Source: Marivita sp. GX14005 (GTDB lineage Bacteria > Pseudomonadota > Alphaproteobacteria > Rhodobacterales > Rhodobacteraceae). Taken from it: DNA of 64,000 nucleotides. The notes beneath the pieces were generated by a model that did no database searches, was not told the origin of the DNA, and saw nothing but the letters and a program-made list of their open reading frames with translations. Location of the stretch: positions 62,001-126,000 of the forward strand of contig NZ_JAMCCQ010000003.1 in the NCBI RefSeq assembly GCF_023370775.1, given 5' to 3'. Shown one piece after another: positions 1 through 12,931 of the stretch (positions are counted from its first letter, which is position 1; each line of letters starts with the position of its first letter). A program made the translations under genes and the position numbers.

Positions 1-3910
<3,910 letters not shown>

Positions 3911-3917
3911 ACCTCTC

Positions 3918-3946
3918 GCCGGGGGCTGCACAGCGCCGCCCCCGGC
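3918..3946 (+). terminator. GC hairpin directly after nirS (attenuator or mRNA stabiliser)
   Basis: GCCGGGGGC and GCCCCCGGC form a perfect 9-bp stem around an 11-base loop, 8 bases after the nirS stop. No T-run follows. It therefore looks more like a partial terminator or a 3' stabiliser that makes nirS mRNA more abundant than the heme d1 genes downstream. Confidence 0.45.
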
Positions 3947-3988
3947 ACCCCTCACAAGAATTCAAAGGCAGCTTCAGGGATGCGACCT

Positions 3989-4768
3989 ATGACAGTTACG
4001 GGCAAAGTTTTTCTCATCGGTTCAGGCCCCGGTGATCCCGATCTGATGACCATGCGCGCCATCAGGATGCTGCAGGAGGCCGATGTCATCGTCTATGACC
4101 GGCTCGTTTCCGAAGAAATCCTCGCGCTCGTTCCCGAAGGGGCCGATATGGTTCCCGTCGGCAAGGCGCCCAAACACCACACCGTGCCGCAGGACCGTAT
4201 CAACAAAATCCTCGCCGAACGCGCGCTCGCGGGCCAGACCGTTGCGCGGCTCAAGGGGGGCGATCCGATGATCTTCGGGCGCGGCTCCGAAGAGGCGGCA
4301 TATCTCGAAGCGCGCGGCATCGAAGTCGCCTATTGTCCCGGCATTTCCGCAGCGCAGGGCATGGCCGCTTCCACCGGCGTGCCGCTCACCCATCGAGGGC
4401 TGGCGACCGGCGTGCGCTATGTCACCGGCCATATGGCCGCCGACCGGACGCTCAACCTCAACTGGGACAGCCTTGCCGATATCGACACCACGCTTGTCGT
4501 CTATATGGGCGCATCCAGCATTTCCGAGATTGCCCTGCGCCTGATGCGCGCCGGGATGCCTTCCAGCTTGCCTGTGCTGGCGGTCTCCAGCGTGACCACC
4601 CCGCGTGAGACACGGCTTGTCTCCAGCCTGGGGCAGATCGGCGTCGATGCGCAAAGCGCGGAGCTCGAAACGCCGGTGCTGTTCGTGATCGGCCGTGTCG
4701 TCTCGCTTTATCAATCGCAGGCGATTCCCGATGAAATTCTGCAAACCATGGCCATCGCCGGTGAATAG
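3989..4768 (+). CDS. nirE: uroporphyrinogen-III C-methyltransferase
   Basis: A SAM-dependent methyltransferase that converts uroporphyrinogen III to precorrin-2, the first committed step of heme d1 (and siroheme) synthesis. The 259-residue cytosolic protein shows the SUMT signatures VFLIGSGPGDPDL at the N-terminus, VGKAPKHH, RLKGGDPMIFGRGSEE and CPGISAA. The ATG at 3989 is preferred to the one at 3980 because AGGG sits about 9 bases upstream and the family normally starts just before GKVFLIG. It follows nirS and its 3' end overlaps the next cytochrome gene. There is no fused CysG domain, so it is a dedicated NirE/CobA type. Confidence 0.93.
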   Translation: MTVTGKVFLIGSGPGDPDLMTMRAIRMLQEADVIVYDRLVSEEILALVPEGADMVPVGKAPKHHTVPQDRINKILAERALAGQTVARLKGGDPMIFGRGSEEAAYLEARGIEVAYCPGISAAQGMAASTGVPLTHRGLATGVRYVTGHMAADRTLNLNWDSLADIDTTLVVYMGASSISEIALRLMRAGMPSSLPVLAVSSVTTPRETRLVSSLGQIGVDAQSAELETPVLFVIGRVVSLYQSQAIPDEILQTMAIAGE

Positions 4769-5072
4769 ACCGCTCGTCCTATCCCTCGTTGCCGCGCTTG
4801 CCACCGGGGCCGGCGCGGCCGAGACGCCCCGCGATGCGGAGGCGCTCAAGCATTTCGTGCACCAGGATTGCGGCTCCTGCCACGGGCTGAGCTTGAAAGG
4901 CGGGCTCGGCCCCGATATCCGTGCCAAGGCGCTTGAGCATTACGACCCCGAGGTTCTGCGGGAGGTCATTCTCGGCGGGATCCCCGGAACCGCGATGCCC
5001 CCCTGGCGCCCGCTCCTGACCGATCCCGAAATCGACTGGATCGTCGACTATCTAATGACCGGAGAAGAATGA
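4731..5072 (+). CDS. nirC: small c-type cytochrome, NirC-like
   Basis: A periplasmic monoheme cytochrome of about 113 residues with a signal peptide ending near GAGAAE and one heme motif, CGSCH (Cys47, Cys50, His51). A TAMPPW Met region provides the likely axial ligand. In nir clusters such cytochromes donate electrons to NirS or assist heme d1 maturation. It overlaps the nirE end. An alternative GTG start at 4761 would give the compact leader VNRPLVLSLVAALATGAGA and overlap nirE by only 8 bases, and this could be the true start. Its stop overlaps the nirF start by ATGA. Confidence 0.85.
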   Translation: MKFCKPWPSPVNRPLVLSLVAALATGAGAAETPRDAEALKHFVHQDCGSCHGLSLKGGLGPDIRAKALEHYDPEVLREVILGGIPGTAMPPWRPLLTDPEIDWIVDYLMTGEE

Positions 5073-6217
5073 TGACAATCCGCACAACCGCCGCCGCGCT
5101 GGCGCTTGCGCTGATGGGAACCGGCGCGTTCTCGCAGGCCACGGGCGATCTTGGCCTCGTGGTGGAACGCGCGGACGGCGCGCTTCTGGTGGTCGATCAG
5201 TCCGACCGCGCCAGCATCGGCCGGATCGAGGGGCTGGGCGATCTTTCCCATGCGTCGCTCGTCTATTCGCCCGACCAGCGCTTTGCTTATGTGTTCGGCC
5301 GCGATGGCGGGCTGACCAAGGTGGATATCCTCGAACAGAAGGTGGTGAACCGGGTCATTCAAGGGGGCAATTCCATCGGCGGCGCGATCTCGGATGACGG
5401 GCGCTTTGTCGCTGTGTCGAATTACGAGCCGGGCGGCGTGAAGATCTTCGACGCAGACACGCTCGATCTGCTGCACGACATTCCGGCCGAATCCAAGACC
5501 GTCGGTCTGGTCGATATCCCCGGAACCCGCTTCGTGTTCAGCCTGTGGGACAAGGGCGAGACATGGATCGTCGATCTGTCCGAAGCCGAGCCCGAAATCA
5601 CGAAGATCGAAGGCACCGGCACCAACCCTTATGACGCGCTGGTCACGGGCGACGGTCGCACCTATATCGCCGGGCTTTTCGGCGAGGATCACCTGACCGC
5701 CTTCGATCTGTGGCAGGACAATCCCGAAGCGCAGGCGATTCTCGATGGCTACTCTGCGGGCCGCGAAGGGCTGCCGGTCTACAAGATGCCGCATCTGGAA
5801 GGCTGGGCGCTCGCGGGCGGCGAGTTCGTCTTGCCTGCTGTCGGCCAGCACGAGGTGCTGTGGGTCGATGCGAAGACGTTCGAGCAGACCGGCAAGACCG
5901 AGACCCACGGCCAGCCCATCTTTGCCATGGCCCGCCCCGACGGGCGGCAGGTCTGGGTCAACTTCGCGCATCCGCTCAATGACACGATTCAGGTTATCGA
6001 TACCGTTACGAAAGAGATCATTCACGAATTCAAACCCGGCCCCGGCGTCCTGCACATGGAATTCACCCCGCGCGGGCGCGAAGTGTGGATGTCGGTGCGC
6101 GATGCGGACAAGATCATGGTCTATGACACCCAGACCTTCGAAAAGCTGCGCGAGATCGACGCGCGCAGCCCGTCTGGCATCTTCTTTACCGCCCGCGCGC
6201 ACAAGCTGGGGCTGTGA
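5069..6217 (+). CDS. nirF: heme d1 biosynthesis protein NirF
   Basis: A periplasmic d1-propeller protein of 382 residues that resembles NirS and NirN without a cytochrome c domain. NirF is known to convert the last precursor side chains during heme d1 synthesis. An N-terminal signal peptide (hydrophobic LALALMGTGAFSQA) precedes repeated propeller blades, recognisable from strand patterns such as FAYVFGRDGGLTKVD and EVWMSVRDADKIMVYD. It starts by ATGA overlap with the nirC stop. A second ATG at 5072 is equally possible. Confidence 0.9.
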   Translation: MMTIRTTAAALALALMGTGAFSQATGDLGLVVERADGALLVVDQSDRASIGRIEGLGDLSHASLVYSPDQRFAYVFGRDGGLTKVDILEQKVVNRVIQGGNSIGGAISDDGRFVAVSNYEPGGVKIFDADTLDLLHDIPAESKTVGLVDIPGTRFVFSLWDKGETWIVDLSEAEPEITKIEGTGTNPYDALVTGDGRTYIAGLFGEDHLTAFDLWQDNPEAQAILDGYSAGREGLPVYKMPHLEGWALAGGEFVLPAVGQHEVLWVDAKTFEQTGKTETHGQPIFAMARPDGRQVWVNFAHPLNDTIQVIDTVTKEIIHEFKPGPGVLHMEFTPRGREVWMSVRDADKIMVYDTQTFEKLREIDARSPSGIFFTARAHKLGL

Positions 6218-6218
6218 C

Positions 6219-7214
6219 ATGGACGGCGTGACGGATCCCATCACCTCGGCGCTTCTGGACGACTGGCAGCGCGATTTCCCCGTGGAGCCGCGCCCGTTCG
6301 ACCGGATCGCGGCGGCGCTCGGCATCGAATCGAGCGAGGTGCTGGCGCGCCTGTCGGCTCAGATGCAGGACGGGCGCATCACGCGCGTGGGCGCGACCTG
6401 CGCGCCGAACACGGTCTCGGCCAGCACGCTTGCCGCCATCGCCGCGCCGGAAGGCCGGATCGAGGAGGTCGCCGCGATCATCGGTGCGCAGGAGGGCGTC
6501 AACCACTCCTATCTGCGCGAGGATGAATGGAACCTCTGGTTCGTCGTCACTGGCCCGGATCGCGCGCATGTGAAGGCAACGATCGCGCGGATCGAGGCGC
6601 AGACCGGGCTGCGGGTTCTCGATTTGTATCTGGTGCGGCCGTTCAACGTCGATCTGGGCTTTTCCATGCGCGGCGCGGCGGCTCCGCTCAGCAGTTCGCG
6701 CGTGGTGGATATGAGCGCGTTTAAGGATCGCGATAGGCCGATCCTGCAAGCGCTGACCAAGGGGCTGCCGCTGGTGCCCCGACCCTATGTGCAAATAGCG
6801 GATGAACTGGGGCGGACCGAACCGGACGTGCTGCACCGCATCGCCGCGCTGGTGCGGGCCAACATCATCTCGCGCCTTGGCGTCATCGTCCGCCACCGCG
6901 CACTTGGCTGGCGGGCCAATGCCATGGTCGTCTGGGACATGCCGCATGAGGCGATCACCGAGGCCGGCCCCTTGCTGGCGCGCCAGCCGGGCATTACGTT
7001 ATGCTACGAACGTGTCACCGTGCCGGGCATCTGGCCCTACCGGCTTTATTCGATGATCCACGCGCGCAGCCGCAAGGACGCTTTCGCCGTTCTGGACCGC
7101 GTGCGCGCCCTGCCGGAGTTCGCCGGTGTGGACTACAAACCGCTCTTCTCGACCCGCTGCTTCAAGCAAACCGGCGCGATGATCGACGCAGGCAAGCAGA
7201 GGGAAACCGCATGA
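6219..7214 (+). CDS. nirDL: siroheme decarboxylase, fused NirD-NirL
   Basis: This cytosolic enzyme decarboxylates siroheme to didecarboxysiroheme in heme d1 synthesis. The 331 residues contain two tandem Lrp/AsnC-like units. The first spans residues 1-150 (LLDDWQRDFPVEPRPF start, HSYLREDEWNLWFVV core). The second starts around residue 168 (ILQALTKGLPLVPRPYVQIA) and carries the CYERVTVPGIWPYRLYSMIH core. In Pseudomonas and Paracoccus nirD and nirL are separate genes; a fused NirDL is known from Hydrogenobacter. It starts one base after the nirF stop and ends in an ATGA overlap with nirG. The resemblance to Lrp regulators is structural, and it is not expected to bind DNA. Confidence 0.92.
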   Translation: MDGVTDPITSALLDDWQRDFPVEPRPFDRIAAALGIESSEVLARLSAQMQDGRITRVGATCAPNTVSASTLAAIAAPEGRIEEVAAIIGAQEGVNHSYLREDEWNLWFVVTGPDRAHVKATIARIEAQTGLRVLDLYLVRPFNVDLGFSMRGAAAPLSSSRVVDMSAFKDRDRPILQALTKGLPLVPRPYVQIADELGRTEPDVLHRIAALVRANIISRLGVIVRHRALGWRANAMVVWDMPHEAITEAGPLLARQPGITLCYERVTVPGIWPYRLYSMIHARSRKDAFAVLDRVRALPEFAGVDYKPLFSTRCFKQTGAMIDAGKQRETA

Positions 7215-7660
7215 CGCTCGACGAGACAGACCGCCGGATCCTCAACCGGCTGCAAGACGGCTTTCCGATCACCGAACGGCCCTTTGCGCAAGTGGCCGAG
7301 GAATTCGGCATCCCCGAGGACGATCTGATCGCGCGGCTGGAGGCAATGAAAGAGGCGCGCGTCATCACCCGTTTCGGCCCCTTCTTCGACGCCGCCGCGA
7401 TGGGCGGGGCGTTCTGCCTGTGCGCCATGGCGGTGCCGGAGGAGGAGTTCGACGCCGTGGCCGAAAAGGTCAACGCGCATCCCGAGGTCGCCCATAACTA
7501 TGCGCGCACCCACCGGCTCAATATGTGGTTCGTTCTGGCCACTGAATCCGAGGCCGAGATCGCGCAGACGGCCGAACGGATCGAGCAGGAGACCGGCATC
7601 GCGGTGCTGCAATTTCCCAAACTTCAGGAATTCTTCATTCGCTTCCGGGTGGCCGCATGA
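7211..7660 (+). CDS. nirG: siroheme decarboxylase subunit NirG
   Basis: A 149-residue single AsnC/Lrp-like unit of the siroheme decarboxylase family, starting LDETDRRILNRLQDGFPI. It ends with the RLNMWFVLATESEAE ... LQFPKLQEFFIRFRV ferredoxin-like domain. It pairs with NirH to form the second decarboxylase heterodimer. ATGA overlaps on both sides imply translational coupling. It resembles the first half of NirDL more closely (MWFVLATE compare LWFVVTGP), so NirG is assigned to the NirD-like half. Confidence 0.87.
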   Translation: MTLDETDRRILNRLQDGFPITERPFAQVAEEFGIPEDDLIARLEAMKEARVITRFGPFFDAAAMGGAFCLCAMAVPEEEFDAVAEKVNAHPEVAHNYARTHRLNMWFVLATESEAEIAQTAERIEQETGIAVLQFPKLQEFFIRFRVAA

Positions 7661-8145
7661 AACTCGACACGATCGATCGCAGCATCATCACCGCCACGCA
7701 ATCGGGCCTTCCGCTCGTGCCGCAGCCCTATGCGCAGATCGCCACCGATCTGGGGCTGGACGAGGCAGAGCTGCGCGCGCGCATGCAGGCGATGCAGGAG
7801 AGCGGCATCATCCGCCGCATCGCGGTTGCGCCGAACCATTACAAGCTGGGCATGACCGCCAACGGCATGTCCGTCTGGGATGTCGAGGATGCGCGGATTG
7901 CAGAACTGGGCCAGCAGGTCGGCAATCTGGACTTCGTCAGCCATTGCTACGAGCGCCCCCGCGCCCTGCCCGACTGGCCCTACAACCTGTTTGCGATGAT
8001 CCACGGATCGTCGCGCGACGAGGTCGAAACGCTGCGCTCCGAGATCGCCGCCCTTCTGGGCGATGCGTGCCGCGGCGGCGATATTCTGTACTCGACCCGT
8101 ATTCTCAAGAAATCCGGGCTGCGGCTTCGGCAACAGAAAGGATAG
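7657..8145 (+). CDS. nirH: siroheme decarboxylase subunit NirH
   Basis: A 162-residue AsnC/Lrp-like subunit starting KLDTIDRSIITATQSGLPLVPQPYAQIA. It matches the second half of NirDL (GLPLVPRPYVQIA) and shares the CYERPRALPDWPYNLFAMIHG segment. It is the L/H-type half of the siroheme decarboxylase and works with NirG. It overlaps nirG by ATGA and is followed after 3 bases by nirJ. Confidence 0.87.
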   Translation: MKLDTIDRSIITATQSGLPLVPQPYAQIATDLGLDEAELRARMQAMQESGIIRRIAVAPNHYKLGMTANGMSVWDVEDARIAELGQQVGNLDFVSHCYERPRALPDWPYNLFAMIHGSSRDEVETLRSEIAALLGDACRGGDILYSTRILKKSGLRLRQQKG

Positions 8146-8148
8146 CCC

Positions 8149-9372
8149 ATGTTTCGCATGTCAGAATATATGGAGCAATTGGTTCACCCCACGCCGGTGC
8201 GCAAGCGCCGCGGCGCAGGGCCGGTCAAGCCGGTGGTGATCTGGAACCTGACCCGGCGCTGCAACCTCAAGTGCCGCCATTGCTACACGGTGTCTGCCGA
8301 TGTGCATTTCCCCGGCGAGCTGACGCATGAACAGGCCATGGCCAATGTCGAGGACATGAAGAATTACGGCGTCTTCGCGCTGATCCTGTCGGGCGGGGAG
8401 CCGCTGGACCGGTTCGATTTCTTCGATATCGCGCGCGCCGCGCGCCCCCATACGCGGATGCTGGCGCTCTCGACCAACGGCACCAAGATCCATGGCGAAA
8501 ACGCCGACAAGATCGCCGAGATCGGCTTTGACTATGTCGGCATCTCCATCGACGGGATCGGCGCGACGAATGACTGGTTCCGCGGCGTCGAAGGTGCGTT
8601 CGACGATGCCGTGCGCGGGGTGCGCGAATGCAAATCGCGCGGCATCAAGGTCGGATTGCGCTTCACGCTGACCAAGGACAATGCCGAACACCTGCCGGGC
8701 CTCTTGCAGCTTTGCGAAGATGAGGGCGTGGACAAGTTCTACCTCTCGCACCTCGTCTATGCCGGGCGCGGGGACAAGAACCGGGGCGAGGATGCGATGC
8801 ACGCCCATACGCGCAAGGCGCTCGATCTGCTGATCGACCATGCCTGGGCGGGCGCGTCGGGGGCGGGCTACAAGCTCGATATCGTCACCGGCAACAACGA
8901 CGCCGATGCGGTCTATTTCACCAACTGGGCGCGGCAGCATTTCGACGAGGACACGGTCGAGAACCTGGTGGATCACCTCGAAGCCTGGGGCGGCAATTCC
9001 TCGGGGCTGGGCGTCGCCAATATCGACCCGCAGGGCAAGGTGCATCCCGACACCTACTGGTCCGATTACACCATCGGCAGCGTCAAGGACACGCCCTTCT
9101 CCGCGCTCTGGAGCGGCGACGATCCGATGCTGGCGCAGCTGCGCACCCGTCCGCGCCCCTTGAAGGGCCGTTGCGGGGCCTGCGCGCATCAATCCATCTG
9201 CGGCGGCAACACCCGTATCCGGGCGCTACAACTGACGGGCGATCCCTGGGCCGAAGATCCGGCCTGCTATCTCAGCAACGAGGAGATCGGCATCACGGAT
9301 GCCGATGCCGACCGCCTGACCGTCACTCCATTCCGAGGAAAACGCCATGATCCGGCGCATCGTTTTACCTAG
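8149..9372 (+). CDS. nirJ: radical SAM heme d1 biosynthesis protein NirJ
   Basis: A radical SAM enzyme that removes propionate side chains from didecarboxysiroheme to yield the keto groups of heme d1. The radical SAM cluster is CNLKCRHC (Cys38, Cys42, Cys45). The SAM-binding region has LSGGEPL. A C-terminal SPASM-like auxiliary cluster region has [10 protein letters not shown] from residue 342 plus Cys373. The 407-residue length is normal. The final 26 bases overlap the start of nirN, which indicates tight coupling. Confidence 0.94.
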   Translation: MFRMSEYMEQLVHPTPVRKRRGAGPVKPVVIWNLTRRCNLKCRHCYTVSADVHFPGELTHEQAMANVEDMKNYGVFALILSGGEPLDRFDFFDIARAARPHTRMLALSTNGTKIHGENADKIAEIGFDYVGISIDGIGATNDWFRGVEGAFDDAVRGVRECKSRGIKVGLRFTLTKDNAEHLPGLLQLCEDEGVDKFYLSHLVYAGRGDKNRGEDAMHAHTRKALDLLIDHAWAGASGAGYKLDIVTGNNDADAVYFTNWARQHFDEDTVENLVDHLEAWGGNSSGLGVANIDPQGKVHPDTYWSDYTIGSVKDTPFSALWSGDDPMLAQLRTRPRPLKGRCGACAHQSICGGNTRIRALQLTGDPWAEDPACYLSNEEIGITDADADRLTVTPFRGKRHDPAHRFT

Positions 9373-10894
9373 TCTTCTGGCGCTCGGCGCTATCGCGGCG
9401 CAGGCCGATCCGGCGCAGAACTACATCGATTATTGCGCCGAATGTCACGGCGACGACCGCCTTGGCGGGATCGGCCCCGCGCTCATTCCCGAAACGCTAG
9501 GCCGGATGCGTGGGCCGAACCTGCACAGCGTGATCGCCGAAGGGCGCGCGGCCACGCAGATGCCCGGCTTTGCCGAGGATCTGGACGAGGTGCAGATTGC
9601 CGCCATCGGCGACTACTTGAAAACCCCGCTGGCCGAAACGCCGGTCTGGGAGCCGGACCAAATCGCCGCCACGCGCGAGATGAACCCCGATTACACCCCG
9701 GCAGACGCGCCGGTCTTCGACGCCGACCCGATGAACATCACGCTGGTGGTGGAAACCGGCGATCACCATGTCAGCGTTCTGGATGGCGATACGTTCGAGG
9801 TGCTCGACCGGTTCGAGACCCCCTTCGCCGTGCATGGCGGGCCGAAATTCAGCCCCGATGGGCGCTATGTCTTCATCATGTCGCGTGACGGCTTCGTGCA
9901 GAAATACGACATCTGGTCCCTGCAGGAGGTCGGCCGCGTCCGCGCCGGGCTCAACAGCCGCAACATCGCGATCAGCGCGGATGGCAAGCATCTGGCCGTT
10001 GCCAATTACCTGCCGATGACGCTGACGCTGCTATCGGCCGAGGATCTGAGCGTCGAGAAGGTGATGCCGGTGATCGCCAAGTCGGGCGAGCCGAGCCGCG
10101 TGTCCGCCGTCTACCAGGCACCGCAACGCAACAGCTTCATCCTCGCGCTCAAGGATGCGCCCGAGATCTGGGAAGTCGCCACCGATCCGAACGCGGAGCC
10201 GGTCTACGAGGGCTTCATCCACAGCCGCGAGAAAGGCCGGGTAGAGGCGATCCCCTCATCCGAAGGGCTTTTTGCGCGCCGCCGGATCGTCATTGCCGAA
10301 CCGCTGGACGATTTTTTCTTCACCGACGATTACCGCCACCTGATCGGCGCGTCGCGCGACGGCGCGCGGGGCGTGGTCGTGAACCTCAATGTCGGGCGCG
10401 AGGTCGCCGAGCTTCCACTGCCCGGCATGCCGCATCTTGGCTCGGGCATCAGCTGGGAACTCGATGGCCGCCGCGTCATGGCGACGCCGCATCTGAAGGA
10501 AGGCAAGCTGTCGGTGATCGACACGGACGATTGGAGCGTTCTCAAGACCATCGATACCGAGGGGCCGGGCTTCTTCCTGCGCAGCCATGAAAAAACGCCT
10601 TATTTCTGGGCCGATGTCTTCTTCGGGCCGAACAAGGACGTGATGCATGTGATCGACAAGGAAAGCCTCGAGATCGTCAAGACGATGCGCCCCGAACCGG
10701 GCGCGACCGTGGCGCATGTCGAGTTCACGCGCGACGGGGAATACGCGCTCGTGTCGGTCTGGGAAGACGATGGCGCGGTGATTGTCTATGACGCCGAAAC
10801 GCTGGAAGAGGTTCGCCGCCTGCCGATGCGCAAGCCCTCGGGGAAATACAACGTCTTCAACAAGATCACATTTTCAGAAGGCACCAGCCACTAG
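9347..10894 (+). CDS. nirN: NirN, c-type cytochrome with d1-propeller (dihydro-heme d1 dehydrogenase)
   Basis: A periplasmic 515-residue NirS paralogue. A short signal peptide ([20 protein letters not shown]) is followed by heme motif CAECH (Cys30, Cys33, His34) and a d1-type propeller. NirN is known to carry out the last dehydrogenation of dihydro-heme d1 and passes heme d1 towards NirS. It is about 70 residues shorter than NirS, lacking the extended N-terminal segment. It is the last gene of the nir operon and ends 11 bases from the convergent apbE gene, with no room for a classical terminator. Confidence 0.92.
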   Translation: MIRRIVLPSLLALGAIAAQADPAQNYIDYCAECHGDDRLGGIGPALIPETLGRMRGPNLHSVIAEGRAATQMPGFAEDLDEVQIAAIGDYLKTPLAETPVWEPDQIAATREMNPDYTPADAPVFDADPMNITLVVETGDHHVSVLDGDTFEVLDRFETPFAVHGGPKFSPDGRYVFIMSRDGFVQKYDIWSLQEVGRVRAGLNSRNIAISADGKHLAVANYLPMTLTLLSAEDLSVEKVMPVIAKSGEPSRVSAVYQAPQRNSFILALKDAPEIWEVATDPNAEPVYEGFIHSREKGRVEAIPSSEGLFARRRIVIAEPLDDFFFTDDYRHLIGASRDGARGVVVNLNVGREVAELPLPGMPHLGSGISWELDGRRVMATPHLKEGKLSVIDTDDWSVLKTIDTEGPGFFLRSHEKTPYFWADVFFGPNKDVMHVIDKESLEIVKTMRPEPGATVAHVEFTRDGEYALVSVWEDDGAVIVYDAETLEEVRRLPMRKPSGKYNVFNKITFSEGTSH

Positions 10895-10905
10895 CGCCGT
10901 AGCGG

Positions 10906-11814
10906 TTAAACCAGTGCCTCCAGCCGGGCTTCGGGAAACCGGGCCAGGCTGGCGGCGATCGACGGTTTCGGCATCAGGCAGAACGCGGTCGACAGCCCGT
11001 CCGCCACTGCCGCCGAGGGCGCGGAGACGGAAACCAGTTCGTGCAGCGGTTCCGTCTTGCCGCGTGGATCGACGATATGGCCCTGCCCGCCGATCATGCT
11101 TCCGCGCGGCGCAGAGGTCGCAAGCGCGCGATCCGAAAGCGTGATCCGCTCCACCAGCTTGCCGCCCGGTGCAGCGATGCCGACGGGCCAACGCCCGCCA
11201 GCGGCGATTTCGCCCATATCGACCAGGACGGTGCCAAAGCCACGCGCGCGCAGCAAATCGGCGATCCGGTCAGTGATATATCCCTGCGCGATGCCGTTCA
11301 GCGTCAGCGCGCGCCCGGCCCCGATGAAGCGAAGCTCCGCCGGATCGCGCTGCAGCGCCTGCCAGCCGACGCGTCCGATCGAGGCGCGGCGATCCGGCTC
11401 GGAAAGCGCGCGGCCTTGCGCGGCGGCCTCCGCCCGCGCGCGCCAGAACGGCTGCACAGCGGGATCGAACAGCCCGCCACTCACCTCGTGCAGCCTGTCG
11501 CAAAGGGCCAGCAACTCGGTCAGCTCGGGCGCAGGTGCCCGCAGCACGCCCGTTCGGTTGAGCCGGGCGATCTGCGAGCCGCTATCGTAAAGGCTGAAGA
11601 TGCGCTCCAGCCGCGCGAGTTCACGCTCCACCGCGCGGAACGTGGCGCGCGCCTCGCGTTCGGTCAGACCGCCGGAGATCGTCAGCCGTGCATCCGCGCC
11701 CATCGCGCGGCCGCTCCAGACATGCGGCGCGGCGGCCCCGGCAGGCAGGGCCGCGCAGGCGGCGGTAGAAGCCAGAACGGTCAGAAAACGGCGGCGGGTC
11801 GCGGGTTGTGTCAT
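10906..11814 (-). CDS. nirX: ApbE-family FAD:protein FMN transferase (NirX/NosX type)
   Basis: A periplasmic flavin transferase that attaches FMN covalently to a Thr of partner proteins such as NosR/NirI. The 302 residues begin with a Tat-type signal, TRRRFLTVLA, and an AGAA cleavage area. Family signatures are seen in order: FSLYDSGSQIARLN, LNGIAQGYITDRIAD, VDMGEIAAGG and GHIVDPRGK. The gene is convergent to nirN and divergent from the Nnr regulator, with a palindromic box in the gap. Its likely substrate in this cluster is NirI, whose FMN domain has a matching Thr motif; that link is inference. Confidence 0.9.
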   Translation of the reverse strand: MTQPATRRRFLTVLASTAACAALPAGAAAPHVWSGRAMGADARLTISGGLTEREARATFRAVERELARLERIFSLYDSGSQIARLNRTGVLRAPAPELTELLALCDRLHEVSGGLFDPAVQPFWRARAEAAAQGRALSEPDRRASIGRVGWQALQRDPAELRFIGAGRALTLNGIAQGYITDRIADLLRARGFGTVLVDMGEIAAGGRWPVGIAAPGGKLVERITLSDRALATSAPRGSMIGGQGHIVDPRGKTEPLHELVSVSAPSAAVADGLSTAFCLMPKPSIAASLARFPEARLEALV

Positions 11815-11871
11815 GGTGCCTCAAATCGCATCGGTGTTGCCTCACCATAGGCAGCGGCAGATCGATCCTCC

Positions 11872-11885
11872 TTGACCGATATCAA
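11872..11885. promoter_or_regulatory. Fnr/Nnr-type box between apbE/nirX and the regulator gene
   Basis: TTGACCGATATCAA fits TTGAC-N4-ATCAA. It is 58 bases from the apbE ATG and 83 bases from the GTG chosen for the regulator, so activation at -41.5 in either direction leaves sensible leaders. It suggests Fnr control or autoregulation. The TTG inside it (11872) should not be read as a start codon. Confidence 0.7.
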
Positions 11886-11967
11886 CCCGCACGGGGATGA
11901 AAATAGGGGTCGGCTTTCCCAGTCCGCTCCGCTATCACATGCCGAAAAATCGAACGGGACGGACGCC

Positions 11968-12669
11968 GTGCGCAAACTCGATGAAAGCCTCTTGTCACAT
12001 CTTGCCCCTTTCGAAGGCATGGGCCCGGCAGAGATCCGCGAAGTGCTCGATCAATCCATCTCGCACCGGATCAAGAGCGGCGACACCGTGTTTCACGAGG
12101 GCGACGCGGCGGAGCGGTTCTTTGTGCTGCTCGACGGATATATCCGCGTCATGCGCATCACCTCTGAAGGCGAGCATGTCACTGTGCTGCATATCCCGCC
12201 CGGAGAATTATTCGGCATCGCCAAGGCCTTCGGCCGCAGCCAATATCCCGCCACGGCCGTCGCCGCCTCCGAATCGATCGCGCTGTCCTGGCCGATGCGC
12301 CTTTGGTCGGAATTCGCCAAGCGTTTCGAGAATTTCCAGGCTTCCAGCAATCTGGTGATGGGCAAACGCGTCCAGGAAATGAACGACCGGATCATGGAGC
12401 TGGCCACCCAACAGGTCGAACAGCGTGTCGCCAATGCGCTCTTGCGCCTGATCCGGCAGACGGGGCGCAAGACCGAAACCGGGATCGAGGTCGATTTTCC
12501 CATCACCCGGCAGGATCTGTCAGAGCTCACGGGCACCACGCTGCACACGGTCTCGCGGCTGCTGAGCGCCTGGGAAAAGCGCGGGATCGTGGAAAGCCGG
12601 CGCAAGCGGATCATGGTCAGCCGCCCGCACGAGCTTGTCATCCTGGCCGAGAACGCGGCGCTTCGCTGA
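11968..12669 (+). CDS. nnrR: Crp/Fnr-family NO-responsive regulator, Nnr/NnrR/Dnr type
   Basis: A transcription factor of about 233 residues. It has an N-terminal cyclic-nucleotide-like sensor barrel (ISHRIKSGDTVFHEGDAAERFF), a dimerisation helix, and a C-terminal winged HTH with recognition segment ELTGTTLHTVSRLLSAWEK. No Fnr-type Cys cluster is present in the N-terminus. That, together with the position between nir and nor, points to an NO-sensing Nnr/Dnr protein. The GTG at 11968 is chosen because in-frame TTG 11872 lies inside the Nnr box; this start is inferred. The 3' end overlaps the convergent DUF1858 gene by 32 bases. Confidence 0.85.
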   Translation: MRKLDESLLSHLAPFEGMGPAEIREVLDQSISHRIKSGDTVFHEGDAAERFFVLLDGYIRVMRITSEGEHVTVLHIPPGELFGIAKAFGRSQYPATAVAASESIALSWPMRLWSEFAKRFENFQASSNLVMGKRVQEMNDRIMELATQQVEQRVANALLRLIRQTGRKTETGIEVDFPITRQDLSELTGTTLHTVSRLLSAWEKRGIVESRRKRIMVSRPHELVILAENAALR

Positions 12670-12874
12670 CAGCCTGCGCCAGTTCGCGGCGAAACCTGTC
12701 TTCGTTCAGGCGGTATTCCTCGCACGCGTCCGAAATCGTGTGGAACGGGCCCACCTGGCAACCGACGCAGAGCATCCGGCGGCGCAGGAAAACGCGCACC
12801 GTGTCCGGGTAGCGCTTCATGATATCCGATAGCGAATCGTCCGTGGTGCGAAAATACTGAAATGTGTCGTCCAA
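12638..12874 (-). CDS. DUF1858 small cysteine protein
   Basis: A 78-residue protein with the DUF1858 core: DDSLSDIMKRYPDTVRVFLRRRML, then CVGC (Cys36, Cys39), followed by GPFHTISDACEEY with Cys51. Such domains occur alone or fused to redox and iron-sulfur enzymes, and their role is not settled. The TTG at 12874 is chosen because a purine run (AAAGGGGGG) sits 7 bases upstream. The longer GTG start at 12913 would lie upstream of the start site predicted from the shared box. Divergence from norC across one Nnr-type box implies co-induction with NO reductase. Its end overlaps the regulator gene. Confidence 0.75.
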   Translation of the reverse strand: MDDTFQYFRTTDDSLSDIMKRYPDTVRVFLRRRMLCVGCQVGPFHTISDACEEYRLNEDRFRRELAQAVSEAPRSRPG

Positions 12875-12931
12875 ACAGGTGCCCCCCTTTCGTGACGAAT
12901 TGGAGTTTTTCACACCTATTCAGCGCGAACA

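Noticed and set aside
6219-8145. NirDL, NirG and NirH as Lrp/AsnC transcription regulators
   Set aside because: The fold is Lrp-like, but position in the heme d1 operon and the family core identify siroheme decarboxylase.
11872-11967. Extended N-terminus of the Nnr-type regulator from TTG 11872
   Set aside because: The TTG is part of a palindromic Nnr box, so translation from there would place the start inside the operator.
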